Positions 23,776-37,201 of a DNA stretch of 64,000 nucleotides are shown piece after piece (the stretch's first letter is position 1; every line of letters begins with the position of its first letter). The stretch is from Rhizophlyctis rosea (lineage: Eukaryota > Chytridiomycota > Chytridiomycetes > Rhizophlyctidales > Rhizophlyctidaceae), in the NCBI GenBank assembly GCA_027596075.1, contig JADGJC010000070.1, forward strand, positions 62,001 through 126,000, read 5' to 3'. A model generated the notes under the pieces. The model saw only the letters and a list, made by a program, of their open reading frames with translations. It was not told the DNA's origin and made no database searches. A program made the position numbers and the translations under genes.

Positions 23776-25576
23776 CACCCCTCCCGGAGACGAGAGTGAA
23801 ACTCCCAAATGTTATCGCTCAAAAGTAGGGAACGCGAACCCAACAATAACACGATGCATGAAGGACAGGGTGTTTTTTTTTCTCCTTGTCTCGGATTACA
23901 GAGCATACCAGTTATCAGAAGCCGAAAAAGGGAATTCAAAGCAAGCTTTATGAAATAGAAAGTTGAGGGTTCATCGGAGTGACCCACAATCAATGTCATA
24001 CATCCACGATGGCTCATTTTCAGTCCTCACGCCAAATTTGGATGCATGGCGAGAACTGCCCACGTTCGTTGCATCAACGCACATTTTGTGATGCTGACCT
24101 AGGATTTATGGTCTAAAATATCCACCTTGCTAAAACCTACCAGCAGAAGAGCACAACACCACAACACGACTTTGATATGCAGTGTCTATCCAATGTCAGG
24201 AAAACAAGTGAGTCATGTTTCCATACAATCCAGAAGGTACATTGGGACTTGCGTGTTAACATTTCATGGTACTTTCTCCGTACATACAACGAAGTCATAT
24301 GCGCTTTGCAATTTTCGCTTTGTTTTTGCACAACGCAGGACTGTAAATCAATTGCAGTCTTTTGGAATGGGCAAAAAGCTCTATCAGTGTGTTTCAAGCG
24401 CGACGCTGTGGAATGGTCAGCTCACTGATCAAATGGGTGATTAATGAAGTGCGATCTGATGTGTGTGATTGATCTGTCGCGTTCTGTCACACGGGTGTCA
24501 CACGGAGCCAGGGTGCCCCCCGATTATTAATCTGTGGCTTGGGTTTGGGGGCAAGTGTGGTGTCACTGGTGTTGCTTTTGTCAACCAGGGGAAAACACGA
24601 TGTTTGACTTGCCGTGACCCGTCATCAGTCTTCCCTCATTGTTGGGGGGCATCAGCAGCCACGCGAGCAAAACTGCGCAGCCGGCTCACATGCACAATGC
24701 ACATACTCATTTCATATGCTTTTCATCTGAAGGAGAAAACAGTAAATCCATTCGACTGATAGTCCCATAGGCACTATTAGGCAGCGAGGCATCACCTTCC
24801 CTTCCCCTCTGGACTACCCTCGCCAGTCCCGGAGGGCTGTTTGGAATCCATTGATTAGTAATTGGGTGAGTAATCAAGTCATATGGCACCCATGGCACTG
24901 CTCGGTGTGCTATTCATAGACTCATGCTGTTCAGTGGTCACTGGTCGCTTGGGGTAAACAATGCATGGATTGGAACACTGTAAGGGAGGAGGCGTTCAAT
25001 CAGCCGTCACTCCCGAGATTAGTTCAACTAGGAGACTATTCCAAGTCTACACTTCATGGCCGCCACACTGACGTGCTTTCCCTACTTTCACATGCAATCA
25101 TACCACACAGGGTCCCTCTCTTTCTTGTTTACAGATCGAAAGGGTTGACTCGCCACCTTCCAACAATCGGACACCTTTCTTTCTCACACTCACCACTTTC
25201 ATTAACCATTTCTTCGACACTTCTCAAGTTATCGCATCGTATGTTTTGCACGCATCTTGCTACGCACAAAGTATCATTACGCAAAGCGCTGTTCAATTTG
25301 TCATTGTATGTATATCCCACTTTACCACACTTCATTGCTGCTTGCCGGCGAGAACGTCAAGTGTTGACACGTTCACTTTCCCATACAGCTGATACACTTT
25401 CACACCAACTCTTGTCAAACCCAAGTTCAAAGCTAGTGACCCATAATCCACTTTCCGCCAGATTTACACTTCCTTCTTCCAATACATATTTCAGCTTCCA
25501 GCTGTCCACCACACACCTTTGGAACTAACCTGCCCACCTCTATCCTCACCTGCATAGTCTCCCTCACGGGAAGAAA

Positions 25577-28488
25577 ATGGAAAAGACCTCCTCCGGCTTC
25601 TACGTCATCGACGTCCTCCCCCTGAAACAACCATCAGGGAAACCCCATCACCTCGAAGCCCGTCTCTCCTCCCGTTCCTCCCGCCCCCCACTCTCCCTCT
25701 CCCGCGGCACCGCCCGCCGCGCCGCCTTCCTCGAAGACCGCCGCAACAAACTAGCCCGCAAAACCTCGCACGTCCGCGCCGTCTGCGCCGCAAACCGCAC
25801 CCGCAAACACACACCAACAACCGCCCCCAACGTCGCCGCAACCCTCCTAGAACGGCTCCAACTAGCCGACCGCAACCGCCGCAACATCCTCGAACGCCGC
25901 GAAAAGTCGTGCGGGGAGGCCGTTGCGCACGCAAAGGAAGTAGCAAGGACCCACTCACTCAAAGTCGCTGAATCGGCGGCGGAGAAGAAAGCCGCGCTGG
26001 AGGAACGGTTGCGTATCACTTCTGCCCGGAGGCAGAGGTTGCTTACCATCCCTCGCTCTCGTCTGCTTGAGCAACAGCAGCAGACTTGGGGTGGGAGTGA
26101 CGAAACTCTCGAATCGGTCCGAGCTGATGCGGCTGTCACTGTCCAACAATGGTGGAGGAGGAGGAAGGTTGGGCCGGTTTTGAAGTCTTTCCAGCGGTTT
26201 GGGTTGTCTGCTCAGAAGGCTAAGAGCATGTCTTTTGAGCGGTTGGTGCGGTTGGTTAGGTCTGAACCGTTGATTAAGTCTGTTGGACGGGTTTTGTTGA
26301 GAGCTAAGAAGATGGTTCCGGGAGGAGCTGCTGCTGCTGCTTCTTGGAAGAACCCCTCTAGGGTGTTTTTGAGCGCTTACATGATCCATGGTCATCCTAT
26401 GGAGTTGATGGCTACTGTTGGACCAGAGGAAGGGGTGAGTACTGCTTGAATAATTGATAATTCTCACAGGGTGATTCCTAATAGGATGCTCTGTTCAACC
26501 AGGCTCTCCAACACTGCGCGACCGCAGTCCTAACCGACTTCGAATCCCTCCTCACAACCTACAAATCCACCCCCACACTCACCACCCTCATCCAACGCTT
26601 CTTCGACTCCTGGACCGCCTTCTACACCACCTTCGAATCCTGGAAATCCGCCGACTCCCGCAAGATCGTCGACGGCATGATCGCACATTGGTTGGACCTC
26701 GAACGTCTATGGCTCTCCGTTAAAGATCAAGTTGACGCCGATGTGCAGTGGCGGCCTCGTATCGAGAGTCAGCAGGTTGCTATTGTGGAAAAGCTTAGCA
26801 AGTTCGGCCCTGAGGCCTTGAGCAGATTACGAGAGGCTCAGGAACAAAACCGTGCTGAAGCCAATGCAGCACATGAGGCTAGGCAAGCAGAGGAGGACTT
26901 TATCCCCACCACTCGCGCAACCACACCCCCACCTCAAAACACCGAAACACCACTCTCCACCTCCCCCTCCCACTTCCCTCCCGGCAAATATCTCCCAAAA
27001 CAAACAGTCTCTCTACCCCGTCACATCTCCATCCCTACCGATAGTGTCAACACCATCCCCAACCCGAAACTACCCCCAACACCCTCAACAGAAGTCGCAC
27101 CAGACCTCAGCGGTGTCGTCTCTGACTTCGGATCTCAATTCAGCAACGAACAACTCGCGCACGAGTTGTTACTTGACCCGGATTTCACACTCAAGCCACA
27201 ACGATCACCATTGGAAGAACAAGTCCGCACAATGGCCAAAAAGGCGTTCTTCGATGTTGTAAATAAGGAGTTTGAGGAAGGGAAGTGGGAGTATGTCATC
27301 GGCTTAGTCGGTGACATCCGTGAGGTATATTTTGAAATCCGATGTCATCAAATAACTCAACTGTATCAACTAATTCGGATTCCCTAACAGCAACTCCTCT
27401 CAATGGTCTCCCCCACGGGTAAAGTCGGCACGGAACTCCGCGAAGTGCTCGATCTTGAGTTGCTCCGCCAACAAATCACCACCTCCCCCCAACAATTCAC
27501 TCCCCTCCCCCTCCTCCAATACATCCAACAAAAACTCCTCCAACTCTGCGCACCAGTTCGAGACGCCTCCGTCCGCGCCATAGCTACACAACCCTCCTAC
27601 GCCGCCGCATTCGAAGCGACGTTAGAAGTGTTAGAAACCATGCGTCTCGACCTCGCAAACTACAAACTCCAATCCCTAAAACCCCACCTAAAAGCCCAAA
27701 GCGTCGACTACGAGCGCGCGAAATTCGCCAAAGCCCTAGAAGAAGGTCGCGTCAAACTGGACCGGACGAAAGGGTGGTTAAAAACCGCATATGAGACTTT
27801 ATCGACTGTTGCGGCGGCACGGAATCCGGAGAACGTGCCGTTGCCGGAGAATCGGGTCAAGTTCGAAGACACGTATAACGAAGCGCTTGTGTCGCTTTTG
27901 GTTTCGTCGACGCTGATCGAGCGGGATACGGTGCCGGAGACGTTGTTGCTTGATGCTGGGAGGATGCACGGAATGCAGGAGGAGATACAGGCTGTTGTTG
28001 TTGTTGCTGCTGTGTTGACGCTTGTTAAGGGGGCTGTTGGGGGTGTAAGGGATAAGACCAACATCGTCAAGAAGATTAAGGAGGGTGTTTGGACGTTGAT
28101 TCGACCTTCCTCTACCGACGGCACCACCCCGACCCCCCAAACAACGGTGGAGAATATCTCGTTACAAGTCCTTTCGACTCTCTCCACCCACCTCCCCACC
28201 CCCTTATCCGACGCCCAATCCACCTCGCTCAAATCCATGATCGAACGTACACTCTCAACACGGGATGCGGTGTTTTCGTTGATGCAGAGGCGCGTGCAGG
28301 CTGTTGTGCGGACGTATGTTGAGAAGGGGAAGGTGGAACGTGTTAGTGCTGAGCGGAGCGGTGTTGGAGAGGTTTGGGCGGAGTTGGAAAGTGTTGCGAG
28401 ACGCGTGGCTATTTTGGGACGGTATGATAGGGAAGTACATGGCGGGTGGTATGATGAGTGTTTGAAGGGTGTTGTTGGGGATGTGTAA
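25577..28488 (+). CDS. TCP11/SOK1-family protein
   Basis: Exons 25577..26434, 26485..27324 and 27391..28488 give 931 residues; both introns (50 and 66 bases) are phase 0. Residues 1-180 are very Arg/Ala-rich and probably alpha-helical. A short WWRRRK segment that may be IQ-like follows at about 190-200. The TCP11 region fills the rest: a conserved EEGKWEYVIGL(V)GDIRE block at the end of exon 2 and a LREVLDLELLRQQI block early in exon 3, separated from the N-terminal helices by a Pro/Thr-rich linker. Family knowledge: yeast SOK1 suppresses loss of cAMP-dependent kinase, and mammalian TCP11 acts in sperm. A role in cAMP-linked or flagellar signalling is inference. It is about the same size as SOK1. 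Codon choice flips between C-ending and G/T-ending blocks. Confidence 0.88.
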
Positions 28489-29928
28489 GGGTATTAGGGA
28501 ATGGGGTGAGGTGGGCGGGGTTTTGTTGTACGTTTTTTTGATTTTCTTCTAGTCGATGTAGGCTTTTGTTTTGAATGTAGTATAGGTTTGTTTTCTTTTT
28601 TGTTTGGCTTTTCCCATTAGTTTGCAGTACCGATAGGTCTCCACATAGCGTAGTATCGTTTTTTGGGGTTTTTGTTTATCTTCATGTAGTTTACTTTCTT
28701 TCTGCTTCTCTTTGAGCGAGGATGTAGTTTAGGGTCATATTATCTTGGGTTTCTCCGTAGTATAATTCATGTTTCATCATTCATTGTTTCATTATCATAA
28801 TATGTGTTGACAAATTACACATTTTTTGTGCGTGTGTCTTATGTTGTCGTACTATGTGTCATGTGGGTCTTTTGCTGGATCCTGATGATTTGCTTGCGCC
28901 TGTCACTACATTCGCCTGCTTCGCACATTGCACATGGAGACAGCCACGTAAAAAGAAATAGTGACAGTAACTCGCTAAATGCACGCCATGGGGATGGCCA
29001 TCCTCGTGACCCAAAATATGCGGTCGGTGAGTCGCGTCAACACGAGAGCACAGTATCTACATGTCAGGGCCCAACCCTCCTGATTTCCAAGTTGGGCACG
29101 ACGGACAAAAAAAAGTATGAAGATTTACGTGAAATATGAGAATGGATTCTGCTTGGCCTTTCATTCCAGCAATCCCATGCAGCGATATCAGTCGCCCAAT
29201 ACCACCGCGAGTATGAGGGCATTTACATCTTCCCTTTCTTCATGCTTAAGCAGTCTTCCGAAAGCAATGATTGTACGCATTTAAGCTCTGTCGCAAAGCG
29301 TGGTCGTTGGCTTTCCTGACTTCCAGGCCCATACAGACTTTGGCGGAAGCTTCTTTTTACTATAGAGCTTGATATGAAGCTCATCGGCTGCGTTTGTATG
29401 TGCAAGGCATACGTTGGCCTTGAACGATTGTTCAATGGGCAACATGGGCGGATCTTTAAAAGTTGGCAAAGAAGGAAAAAGAATGGTCAGAAAGGATCCA
29501 GCATCCCTGACAAGGGCCATGAAACGCCCCATAAACAAGTACGTGAAGATTCTGCATGCCCGCATTTTGTATTTCTATATCTTTTGATCAATCATATCAT
29601 TGCTGAAATGATGACATGGGCTCGATTATGTCAATCACCTGATGAACGGACCAGAACCGAACAAAGACAGGAATGAGAATCACCAAAAAAACTGAGACAA
29701 TGCCAGATTGGGGACGAAGGGTCCCGGACAGTTCCCCATAAACCTGTCTCAACTCCAATTCAAACAACACATGCAAACGATTGCGAATCGATGTACATAG
29801 AAGAACATACAAATTTCTATTCACACATGTATCACTATGTTTCATAAGCTGACAACCAATCTTCAGATACCAACCAACCCCTTAGTCACCGCCCTCTCCC
29901 CCCACACCCGAAGTCACAACCCCCCATT
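28489..29928. other. convergent intergenic region (TCP11 / ARL13-like)
   Basis: About 1.4 kb. The first 300 bases are T-rich and probably the TCP11 3' UTR. ORFs near 29223-29676 lie on both strands over the same bases and show no motif. I see no RNA gene or mobile element. Confidence 0.35.
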
Positions 29929-32900
29929 CTAAAACCCCAACGGCAACCCCAACGGCGCTAAATTCATTCCACCCCTCTTGGCCGTCCCAACGGGCGCAAG
30001 TGCCCCCTCCTTCTGTTTCATTGCCGGAGTGTACAGAGCATTTGGTAACAGCGGAGAAGAAGCGAGGTGGATTTGAGTGATGGTGCCGGGTTGTGCATTT
30101 AGGATTGTTTCTTCGTTGATTAGGAGTTGATGTTCAGAGTGTCTGGATGGTGGTGTTTCTCCGAGTGGAGTTGCCTCCAGTGGGGCATTAGCTATGGGAA
30201 GCTTCGCCCCAATTCCACCCTCCACACCCGTTCCTGATATAGACCCCCCACCCTCTTCCTTCTTCCCAGCATCCCCATCAACTTTCTTCCCCTGATCCCG
30301 TCGTCGATCCTCTACCATCTCATATTCATCTGCGCCACCCAAAGCAGCGATCTTCCTCCCCGGTCGTAGCGGTGCTGCCATAAGCCCTCTAGGTAATAAC
30401 GGTGGATGAGGTGCATGGCTTGTTGCGGGATCCTTTTGCTCCTTTGATCCTTCCTCCGGCGCTTTTGCGTCCTGGTGATCAGGACTTCCGAAACGTGATG
30501 ACGATGTATCGGGGGTAATGCCATGTGCTGTGGCGTTGAATAATGGGACGAGAGGTTTGATGGAGGCGAGGGGTTGCGGTTTGGACGTTGGTTCTGATGA
30601 TGGGGTTGGTGATTGTTGAGATGGCGGAGGTTGATCTGCTGTAGCTGATGCCGGCGTGATTATGGATGATATTGTTTCTGTTATTGTGGTAGTACTTGTG
30701 ATGGCTGAAGTGACAACATGTGGTGGAGGTGCTTCCATGGATTGGGATGGTGATTGAGGAGGTGCTGCTGCTGCATTTGTGTGAGCGGATTCTTGCGAAG
30801 TGGGAGGGGTGGATGTGTGGAGGCCCTTTTGCTGCACTTCTCTGAGTGAGTTTAGGGAACCTTGTCCCACTGCTTGTTGTTTGAAGATGGTGGCAGAGAT
30901 GGTGGGTGGAAGTTCGGAGGCCTCTGTACGGGGTGAGGGTGGATGGCCTGACGTTTCTGAAGTCGGAGCATGAGAGAATGTTGGTTGTGATGGCGGTGAT
31001 TGTAGTTCTGTGCGTTGCAGGTCTCGAGTACTGGTGTGGTTTGTATCGGATAAGTCCTTCTCGGACACATGTTCTCTTGCATCCTTCGATCCCGTCTCCG
31101 CTGGTACGACTTCCGAACTCTGAGCTCTTGCAACCTGTTCCACCTCCCGTTCATCATTTCCTTGGTCCGCTTGATGGTCCGCTTCGTCCTGCGCCCGACG
31201 TCGTGTCCCATTATCCAACGCTTGTGTGTCTCCCAACACACCTCTATCCTCCGTTGTCTGCTTTTCTGCTGGGTCTCTCTTTTCCGCCCTCCCCAGGTCG
31301 GTCTCAGCCGTTATCATGTGCCGTGATTCTGCCCCAGCGAGTTGTGGTATTGACTGCCTGGCATCTGAAAGATTTTGCCCCTCAACCTCCTCCTCATCTG
31401 TAGCAGATTCCTTCTTAGTAGTACTCTGCCCGATAGAAGCATTATGTTCAGCCTCTCTTCCACTCACAACTCTCGTCCCCAGCCCACTCATCGTCTTCTT
31501 ACCCATCCCTCCATGGCCACTCACAACCCCCTCCCCATCCTCATTTTCAGATTCTTGATCGTCAATTTGTCCGGGCAGCGGAGTACCTCGCTTACGCTCT
31601 GCGGAATCCCGCCGAGGCGGTGCAACCGGTGCAATGCTATCTTGAGACGGAACTGAATGGTCTCGCAGAGGAATAGCATGTGTCACATTTGCATTCATTC
31701 CATGCTCTAATGCTTCAGCAAATCCTGATTCCGTCACAGATTCCGCGTCATCACCAGATGTAGCCGAAGACCTGACGTCCATGTTGATTTCTGAGACGGC
31801 ATCCGCCACCGAGTCCCTTCCGGTATGTGCCTGCTTCCGTAGTTCGGGAATGATTGCCGTCTGTGGCCCATTATTACTGCTGACTTCCTCCGGGTGAGCG
31901 TGAACCATCTTTTGTTGATCCGGTTTCTCTCGCTCCTGGACTGCCGCCTTGTTGTCCTCTTGCGTTAAAGCATGTACCACAACATCTTCCGAAATCGCGC
32001 TCTCCACCCCCTTAACTTTCCCTCCATCCACTTTTGATTCCTGACTACCCCATCCCGACGGTCCTGCACTCACGGTCCCCGAGCTCGGTTCCGAGAAGAC
32101 GATGATAGGCGGTGGAGGTACATCCACAACGTTGGACGGCGACTTCTGCAATCCTGACTGAACTATATCCACGTCCTCTCCACCTCGTACAGGTTCCTTC
32201 CCCTTTTCCTTCTTTTCCTCCTTCAAAATTGTACCCGAACCATCCAAGGATTCAGAACGGTACTCTTCCACACGTTGCTTTTGCTCCTCCCTTTCCTTCG
32301 CGTATCGAGATTTTTGCTCCGATACGTCAGATGCGACCCGGGCGAATAGTGATGGTAGACGGGCGTATGTGGTTGTAAGAAATCTTGTGAGAGCTGATAT
32401 TGAGTTGGAAAGATGCATTGAGTTGCAATTTTTCAGGAGAAACAAAAGCCAGCACTCTATCTCAAGGACGAAATTGAAGAGGCGCAACTCCCGCTTCAAT
32501 ATTTCGTCTCCTGCGTATTGACACAAACCTTCTTTCATCCCAATTTCAACATCCGGCTTGATGGCTCCTAATCGACATACTCCACCAATGAGAATAACGC
32601 TCTCCTCATCTTGCAAGCTGTTGCTTCTGGGCGCCCCACTAGTAGGACTCGGGCGAGACCATGGCGCCAGTTCATTTAACCGTAAGTGATCGTATGTCTC
32701 GTCAGGTGAGATGTGGTTGGGTGTATCTTGCTTATTTGACACGCTGTTGGGAGGATGGACTAGACATTCAAGATCATAATCCCGGAGAGCTCAGACACAC
32801 GGGGAACGTACACTAGGAGCGGCTTGCCAGTCATTCTCTCATCCAGTAAGACGGTGCTCAAACAAGAAGCCGAGGTTGGAATGCTGTCTTTATTTGAGGC

Positions 32901-33437
32901 ATCGACGACGTAGATGCATGCATGCGCCTGATGAAGACATTTGAGTGAGTGACCGACCGGCAACAGCTGTGCATATCACCAACCTCAGCGAAATAGTTTC
33001 CCCAAATGCCCCTGATACCTTCACCACCGCCCACATCGTAATATGTAACATCCACTGGAAGCTGTCGGACTTTAGCCTTCTTCGCTCCCTCGGCCTCCGG
33101 TGATGCCCCTTCAGGTGCAACCTTCCCACGGTTCTTCGGCGTCTGTCCCGCGGCTACTGGCAGATGCTGTCGAACGGTTGTGGTGGTAAATCCATTTGTG
33201 GAGCGAGGCGGGATTGGTGATGTTTCTGGGCCATTTCAGTGATGTCAGTGGGTATCATGATTGACTAGATCTGGGGGCGCTGGACAAATGGTACCAACCT
33301 CCTTTAATCCAATTGACAAAACTTGTCTTCCCAGCTCCATCAAGACCCAGCACGAGGACAACAATCTTTGGGACTGCCCGCCGCCGGGATGGGACGCACA
33401 ATGAGAAAGGGAAGCAAGTTGCCCCGTCCGACCGCAT
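29929..33437 (-). CDS. ARL13-like ciliary small GTPase with very long disordered C-terminus
   Basis: The gene is complement(29929..32743, 32812..32927, 32984..33225, 33299..33437), 1,103 residues. An in-frame TGA lies just upstream of the ATG at 33437. The G domain (about 1-185) has P-loop GLDGAGKT (about 31-38), a Thr-rich switch I region (NGFTTTT), switch II DVGGGEGIRGIWGNYFAE and NKQD. The GGG and GIW.NY.AE signature is the one seen in ARL13, where the usual catalytic Gln is missing. Cysteines near the N-terminus (TCFPFSLC) recall the palmitoylated Cys pair of ARL13B. About 30 extra Lys/Pro-rich residues lie between switches I and II. Family role: ciliary-membrane GTPase and ARL3 GEF. The remaining roughly 900 residues are Ser/Glu/Pro-rich low complexity, far beyond the usual ARL13 length (about 430). 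Its presence supports a flagellated organism. Confidence 0.85.
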
Positions 33438-34338
33438 TTCTAGAGGAAGGAATCAGAAAGTGTGCGGCAGCAAGGATGGGAGCTTCAGAGTTCCACGCAA
33501 TGTGGAATCGAAAACGCAACAAGTGACAAAATGCTTCCAATAAGGAACCGGTATTGCTGTCAGTCCTGCGTGGCAAAACCCCTTCCATCTGCGGACTCCG
33601 ACGTTGTCATAAGATCGAACTGGAGTCATTGGGTCATGTTAACAACATTGGACCTGGGCCAGATTGGCTGATGTGCCTTTCCCAATCATGGATCTGTCCG
33701 AAAGAGTGATCGCTTGAATATTGAATGTCATCATGTCCAAGCACTTCATCCTCACATTGATCCCCATCAACTTTTAGAAGGCTCAACATGTCATTTAGGG
33801 TATCGCTCGGACGGGTAGAGATGGAAACGCAACATAGTGCAGGAGGGAATTCGGCAGTCTTGTTCATTTGATGATCATGGCAATTATCTGTCTTACCAGT
33901 GGCGAACTGACTCAAGTTGCACAAAGTCTGTTATGCCTGCAATGCCTGCTTCAAATGACGGCGATTAAATCTACGAAGTTGATGCTTCCTTCCGGCTTGG
34001 AGTTCCGACTCGGATCATCACAGATACTCTGACCCAGTGCAGATGACGCACGCCGGACTCTTCCGTCCCCGCCATACTCCCCACCGTCATCCCACCATCC
34101 GTAGTATACGTTCTACCACCATCTGTCTCCGTAATAGCATTTTCCATATGGCTGCCATTCTGCCTTTGGCAGAGCAGAAAAGGAATGAATTCATAGGGTG
34201 TTGTTTAAAGGGTCAGGATCGCGTCCTCTAAGCCACACCATTTATCTGAACCCCAACCAATAAAGCCATTTCCCCCCCCCCAAAAAAAACTTTGAAACGT
34301 AGACGGTAAAAGCGTTACCCCTTTACCCCTCAAAAATC
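33438..34338. other. divergent promoter region (ARL13-like / membrane protein)
   Basis: About 900 bases between divergently transcribed genes. A C-run followed by an A-run (about 34271-34290) lies some 50 bases before the downstream ATG. No convincing coding frame or RNA gene was found. Confidence 0.35.
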
Positions 34339-36758
34339 ATGGACCCACCTCCCACCCACACCACACCACCCCCGCCTCGCCGCCGCCGCGCAGCATGGGA
34401 ATACGCATTCTTCCTCATATCCTTCATCCTAGTCACTGCCCGCATCTTCCCTTCTGTAACATCTGTAATCACAAACTTAGGTCTCATATACGATGAGCGA
34501 AAGACTTTCTCTTCCCTTATATTCAATCTCGATGAACGTAGCGAGTTTCCCCCCATTTCACCGCTGATTAGGGAGGTGTCGTTTGATGTGTACGTGAAGT
34601 TTGAGCACGAGGGAAGTCGATGGAAGTCTACGAGGGTGAAGGTGCTGGAAGGGGTGAAGGTTGATGAGTTGAAAAGGGTGGAAGGAGGTGTTGATGTCGT
34701 TATTCCTGGGAACGTATGGTGAGTTGCTTGTAGTCTAGTTTTGCCAGGAGTTGTTCGACCGTTGTCCTGACGTCACGGTCCACCAATGTCAACATTGATA
34801 GCGATATGGTCGAGGCGGATCCGTACTCCTCCTACACCATAAACGCCATCGTCGACTTCGTGCCAATTCCTCGAGTTGGGAGTACCTCCCCTTTCATAAT
34901 ACAGTGGCCAACCATCCGGGCCCAAATTCCCATCATCCAATCTCGTCGTGGCAAACAGAACGACAAACCGATCCCAGTCTTTCCAACCCATATAACCATT
35001 GACGTTATGAACTCCCAAGCAGTGTATGATTCCTCAAGATGGCCAAAGTGGTACCGCATGTTGGATTTGAGGGATTCCATAGATATTAGGGATGATCCAC
35101 CGTCAAGGTTTGACAATGCGAGGAACAATTGGCCACTGTTTGGAGATGGCCCAATGGAGAAAGTTGTGGTAGAAGGTGGTCGGAAACACATCTTGTTGAA
35201 GAATTTTGTAAGTTTCCGGTTAGCTCTTCCTTCTCTTCTATGTCAACATGACCATCCATCCACCTACTCACAAACACCCCCAACAACAGGCCAAAAACGG
35301 TCTAATCGACGAATCCCCAAACCCCTTCTCCCTCGCCTTCCTCCACCTAACCCCCACAAACCACACATCCGCCCTCTACATCCCCCACATCCGGCACTAC
35401 CACCACAGAGCCCACCCAAACCAATTCACTCCCCTCCGCTACACGGACACCGCAACATACACCCAAAACCCCGCCCGCAAATCCCCCTTCGGTATCGCGG
35501 GCATCGAAGAACAAATCATGCTCCAAACCCGTAACGTCACGACAAAAGTAGATATCACAATCCAACGCATCACGATGCGCCAGATGGTGAATATGGCAAA
35601 TATAAGATCGCTGTATGATGGGATTCTGGATTTGTGGGGGTGGCATAAGATCGAGCAACTCCTTTCGGAGTTGTTGAACGCCATTTTCGGCGCGCCCTTA
35701 GCATTCGACTCCTTCATCGCCATTCTACTTAACCTCGTAACCATCCCCGCACCCCTCCTAACATACCTCTACCTCTACACCCGCAAAACAACCTACGGCC
35801 TCTCCCGACGGGGCGGTGCAATGCTCTTCCTAGGCCTCTCACTAGACCTCCTCATCAAACTCATCGGAGTCGCTTTCGGAAGCGCGGCGGTGAGGTGGTG
35901 GGTTTGGATTGAGAATGGAGTGCGCATGTATGTGGTTTGGGTGGGGTATAAGTTACGGTTTGTGTGGAGGGCTCAGGGTCGGGATGCTGGGATCCGAGAT
36001 GTTTTAGAGAGTTTTGTGGATGTGGGACAGTTGACGAGGAGGGAGAGGGAGAGTGATGAGGTCGAGAAGGGAGACTGGATGGCGGAATATCTTTGGGTAA
36101 GGTTGTCGATTCTCATACCGCATTTGGAGGAATATGCCTGTAAGGGTGGAAATGATGCAAATAAATGATACTTACACACCCCAAATACACCTCTCAGTAC
36201 ACCGAATTAGGCGAACTTCTCAAACCCCTCTACGCCCTCCTCTCCAGCAAAGACATCCCCGCAACCGCCGCACAACTCTCTCGAGTTGATACAACATGGA
36301 TCCTCCGACTGGCTACGCTTCCCTCCATGCAGTTCCGGATGAATTATCGAATTGGGCGATTTGCCGGGATGTTCAAACCCATGGCGATCTTGCCCGTGGT
36401 GCTGGGGGTGCTGTTGATGGCTTTGAGGCATGCAAAGGGGAAGGGGATTTATTCGGACATTCCGTCGGCAGTTATGGCGCTGGTGGCGTTTTGGCAGGTG
36501 GTTTGGTTTAGGGGAGTTGAGCAGGATGGGGTGGATGGGGGTGAGGGTGATATTGCGGAGGAGGAGGATGTGGTGGAAGGCGAGGGGCGGGACGCCTCAG
36601 ACGGTGAGGGAGCGTCCAATGACGAAGAGGAAGTTGTACCCAGCGCGCTCGAGGATGAAGATGGGGTATCGACAGGTGGATTGCGGCGAAGAACTTCAGT
36701 TTCCGCCAGTGATCAAAGCTCGCAAGATAATCAAGTTGATGTAGCAGAGGGTCATTAG
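34339..36758 (+). CDS. multi-pass membrane protein, family not recognised
   Basis: Exons 34339..34718, 34802..35207, 35290..36096 and 36198..36758 give 717 residues, with all junctions in frame. A Pro/Arg-rich start is followed by one helix (WEYAFFLISFILVTARIF, about 20-38) and a large, probably lumenal or extracellular, beta-rich region of about 350 residues. Two helices follow near 400-460, a charged cytosolic-type segment, two more helices near 570-630 and a long acidic tail (EEEDVVEGEGRD). One N-terminal helix, a large outer domain and a C-terminal helix bundle recall CLPTM1-type proteins, and the length is close (human CLPTM1 669). The conserved FLAFKNDI block of that family is absent, so I do not assign it. 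Possibly an endomembrane protein. Confidence 0.7.
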
Positions 36759-37201
36759 TGCATGCTGTAACACACAGGCGGCGATTAAATGACTTGTGCA
36801 AATGCAGCAAAACGGTAATCATATTGAGAGTTGGTATCTCAACTGAAAGGCTTTAACAGCTTCACTGATCCACAAGAATGTGTAATTTAGCGCCTGATTG
36901 CCCAATATTTGATGTGGACAAGTCAAGACACCTCTACCATCATTCAACCCTCATCACATATGAAGAAGTTGCTAACACATGGCCTAACTGAGAGCTTTCT
37001 TCCCAATTTTCCAGGGGATAGCACTTTCACCTATCATCATCCAACCTTCATCACACATGTAGTAGGTGTTGCAAGAACACACCTGTTGATTCATATTTAC
37101 AAAAGCCAACGAAGAAACTGCAGCTACAGCTACACTAAATTCCTACACATTTACTGGGTGGACGTGCTTCTTCGACAAAGGACGATTGATGTAATGCCTA
37201 T
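36759..37201. other. convergent intergenic region with a diverged 99-base duplication
   Basis: The text around 36928-36962 (CACCTCTACCATCATTCAAC) recurs in altered form at about 37027-37058 (CACCTATCATCATCCAACC). This suggests an old tandem duplication about 99 bases apart. No coding feature was seen. Confidence 0.3.

Larger units (their letters stand above)
19513..25576. other. gene-poor island of about 6 kb
   Basis: Between the cyclin and TCP11 genes no frame carries recognisable motifs or a run of well-spliced exons. ORFs of 60-190 codons occur on both strands and cross each other. The largest (20933..21499 minus, 24965..25528 plus) look like chance or decayed frames; the second lies just upstream of TCP11 and is probably leader/promoter DNA. 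The island contains a strong hairpin (21541-21588), a 15-base direct repeat (23228-23242 and 23254-23268), and a scaffold gap with an abnormal GC-rich flank. Confidence 0.4.

Noticed and set aside
24965..25528. 187-codon open frame upstream of TCP11
   Set aside because: No domain-like pattern, Ser/Thr/Leu/His-rich from pyrimidine-rich leader DNA, ends 49 bases before the TCP11 ATG; more likely promoter or 5' UTR.
25648..26139. 163-codon Arg/Ser-rich frame antisense to TCP11 exon 1
   Set aside because: Shadow of a GC-rich, Arg-rich coding exon on the opposite strand.
30906..31403. 165-codon plus-strand frame inside the ARL13-like tail
   Set aside because: Antisense shadow of the disordered coding tail; no motif.
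34339..36758. CLPTM1-family assignment for the multi-pass protein
   Set aside because: Topology and length fit, but the conserved FLAFKNDI region and the C-terminal block of the family are absent.
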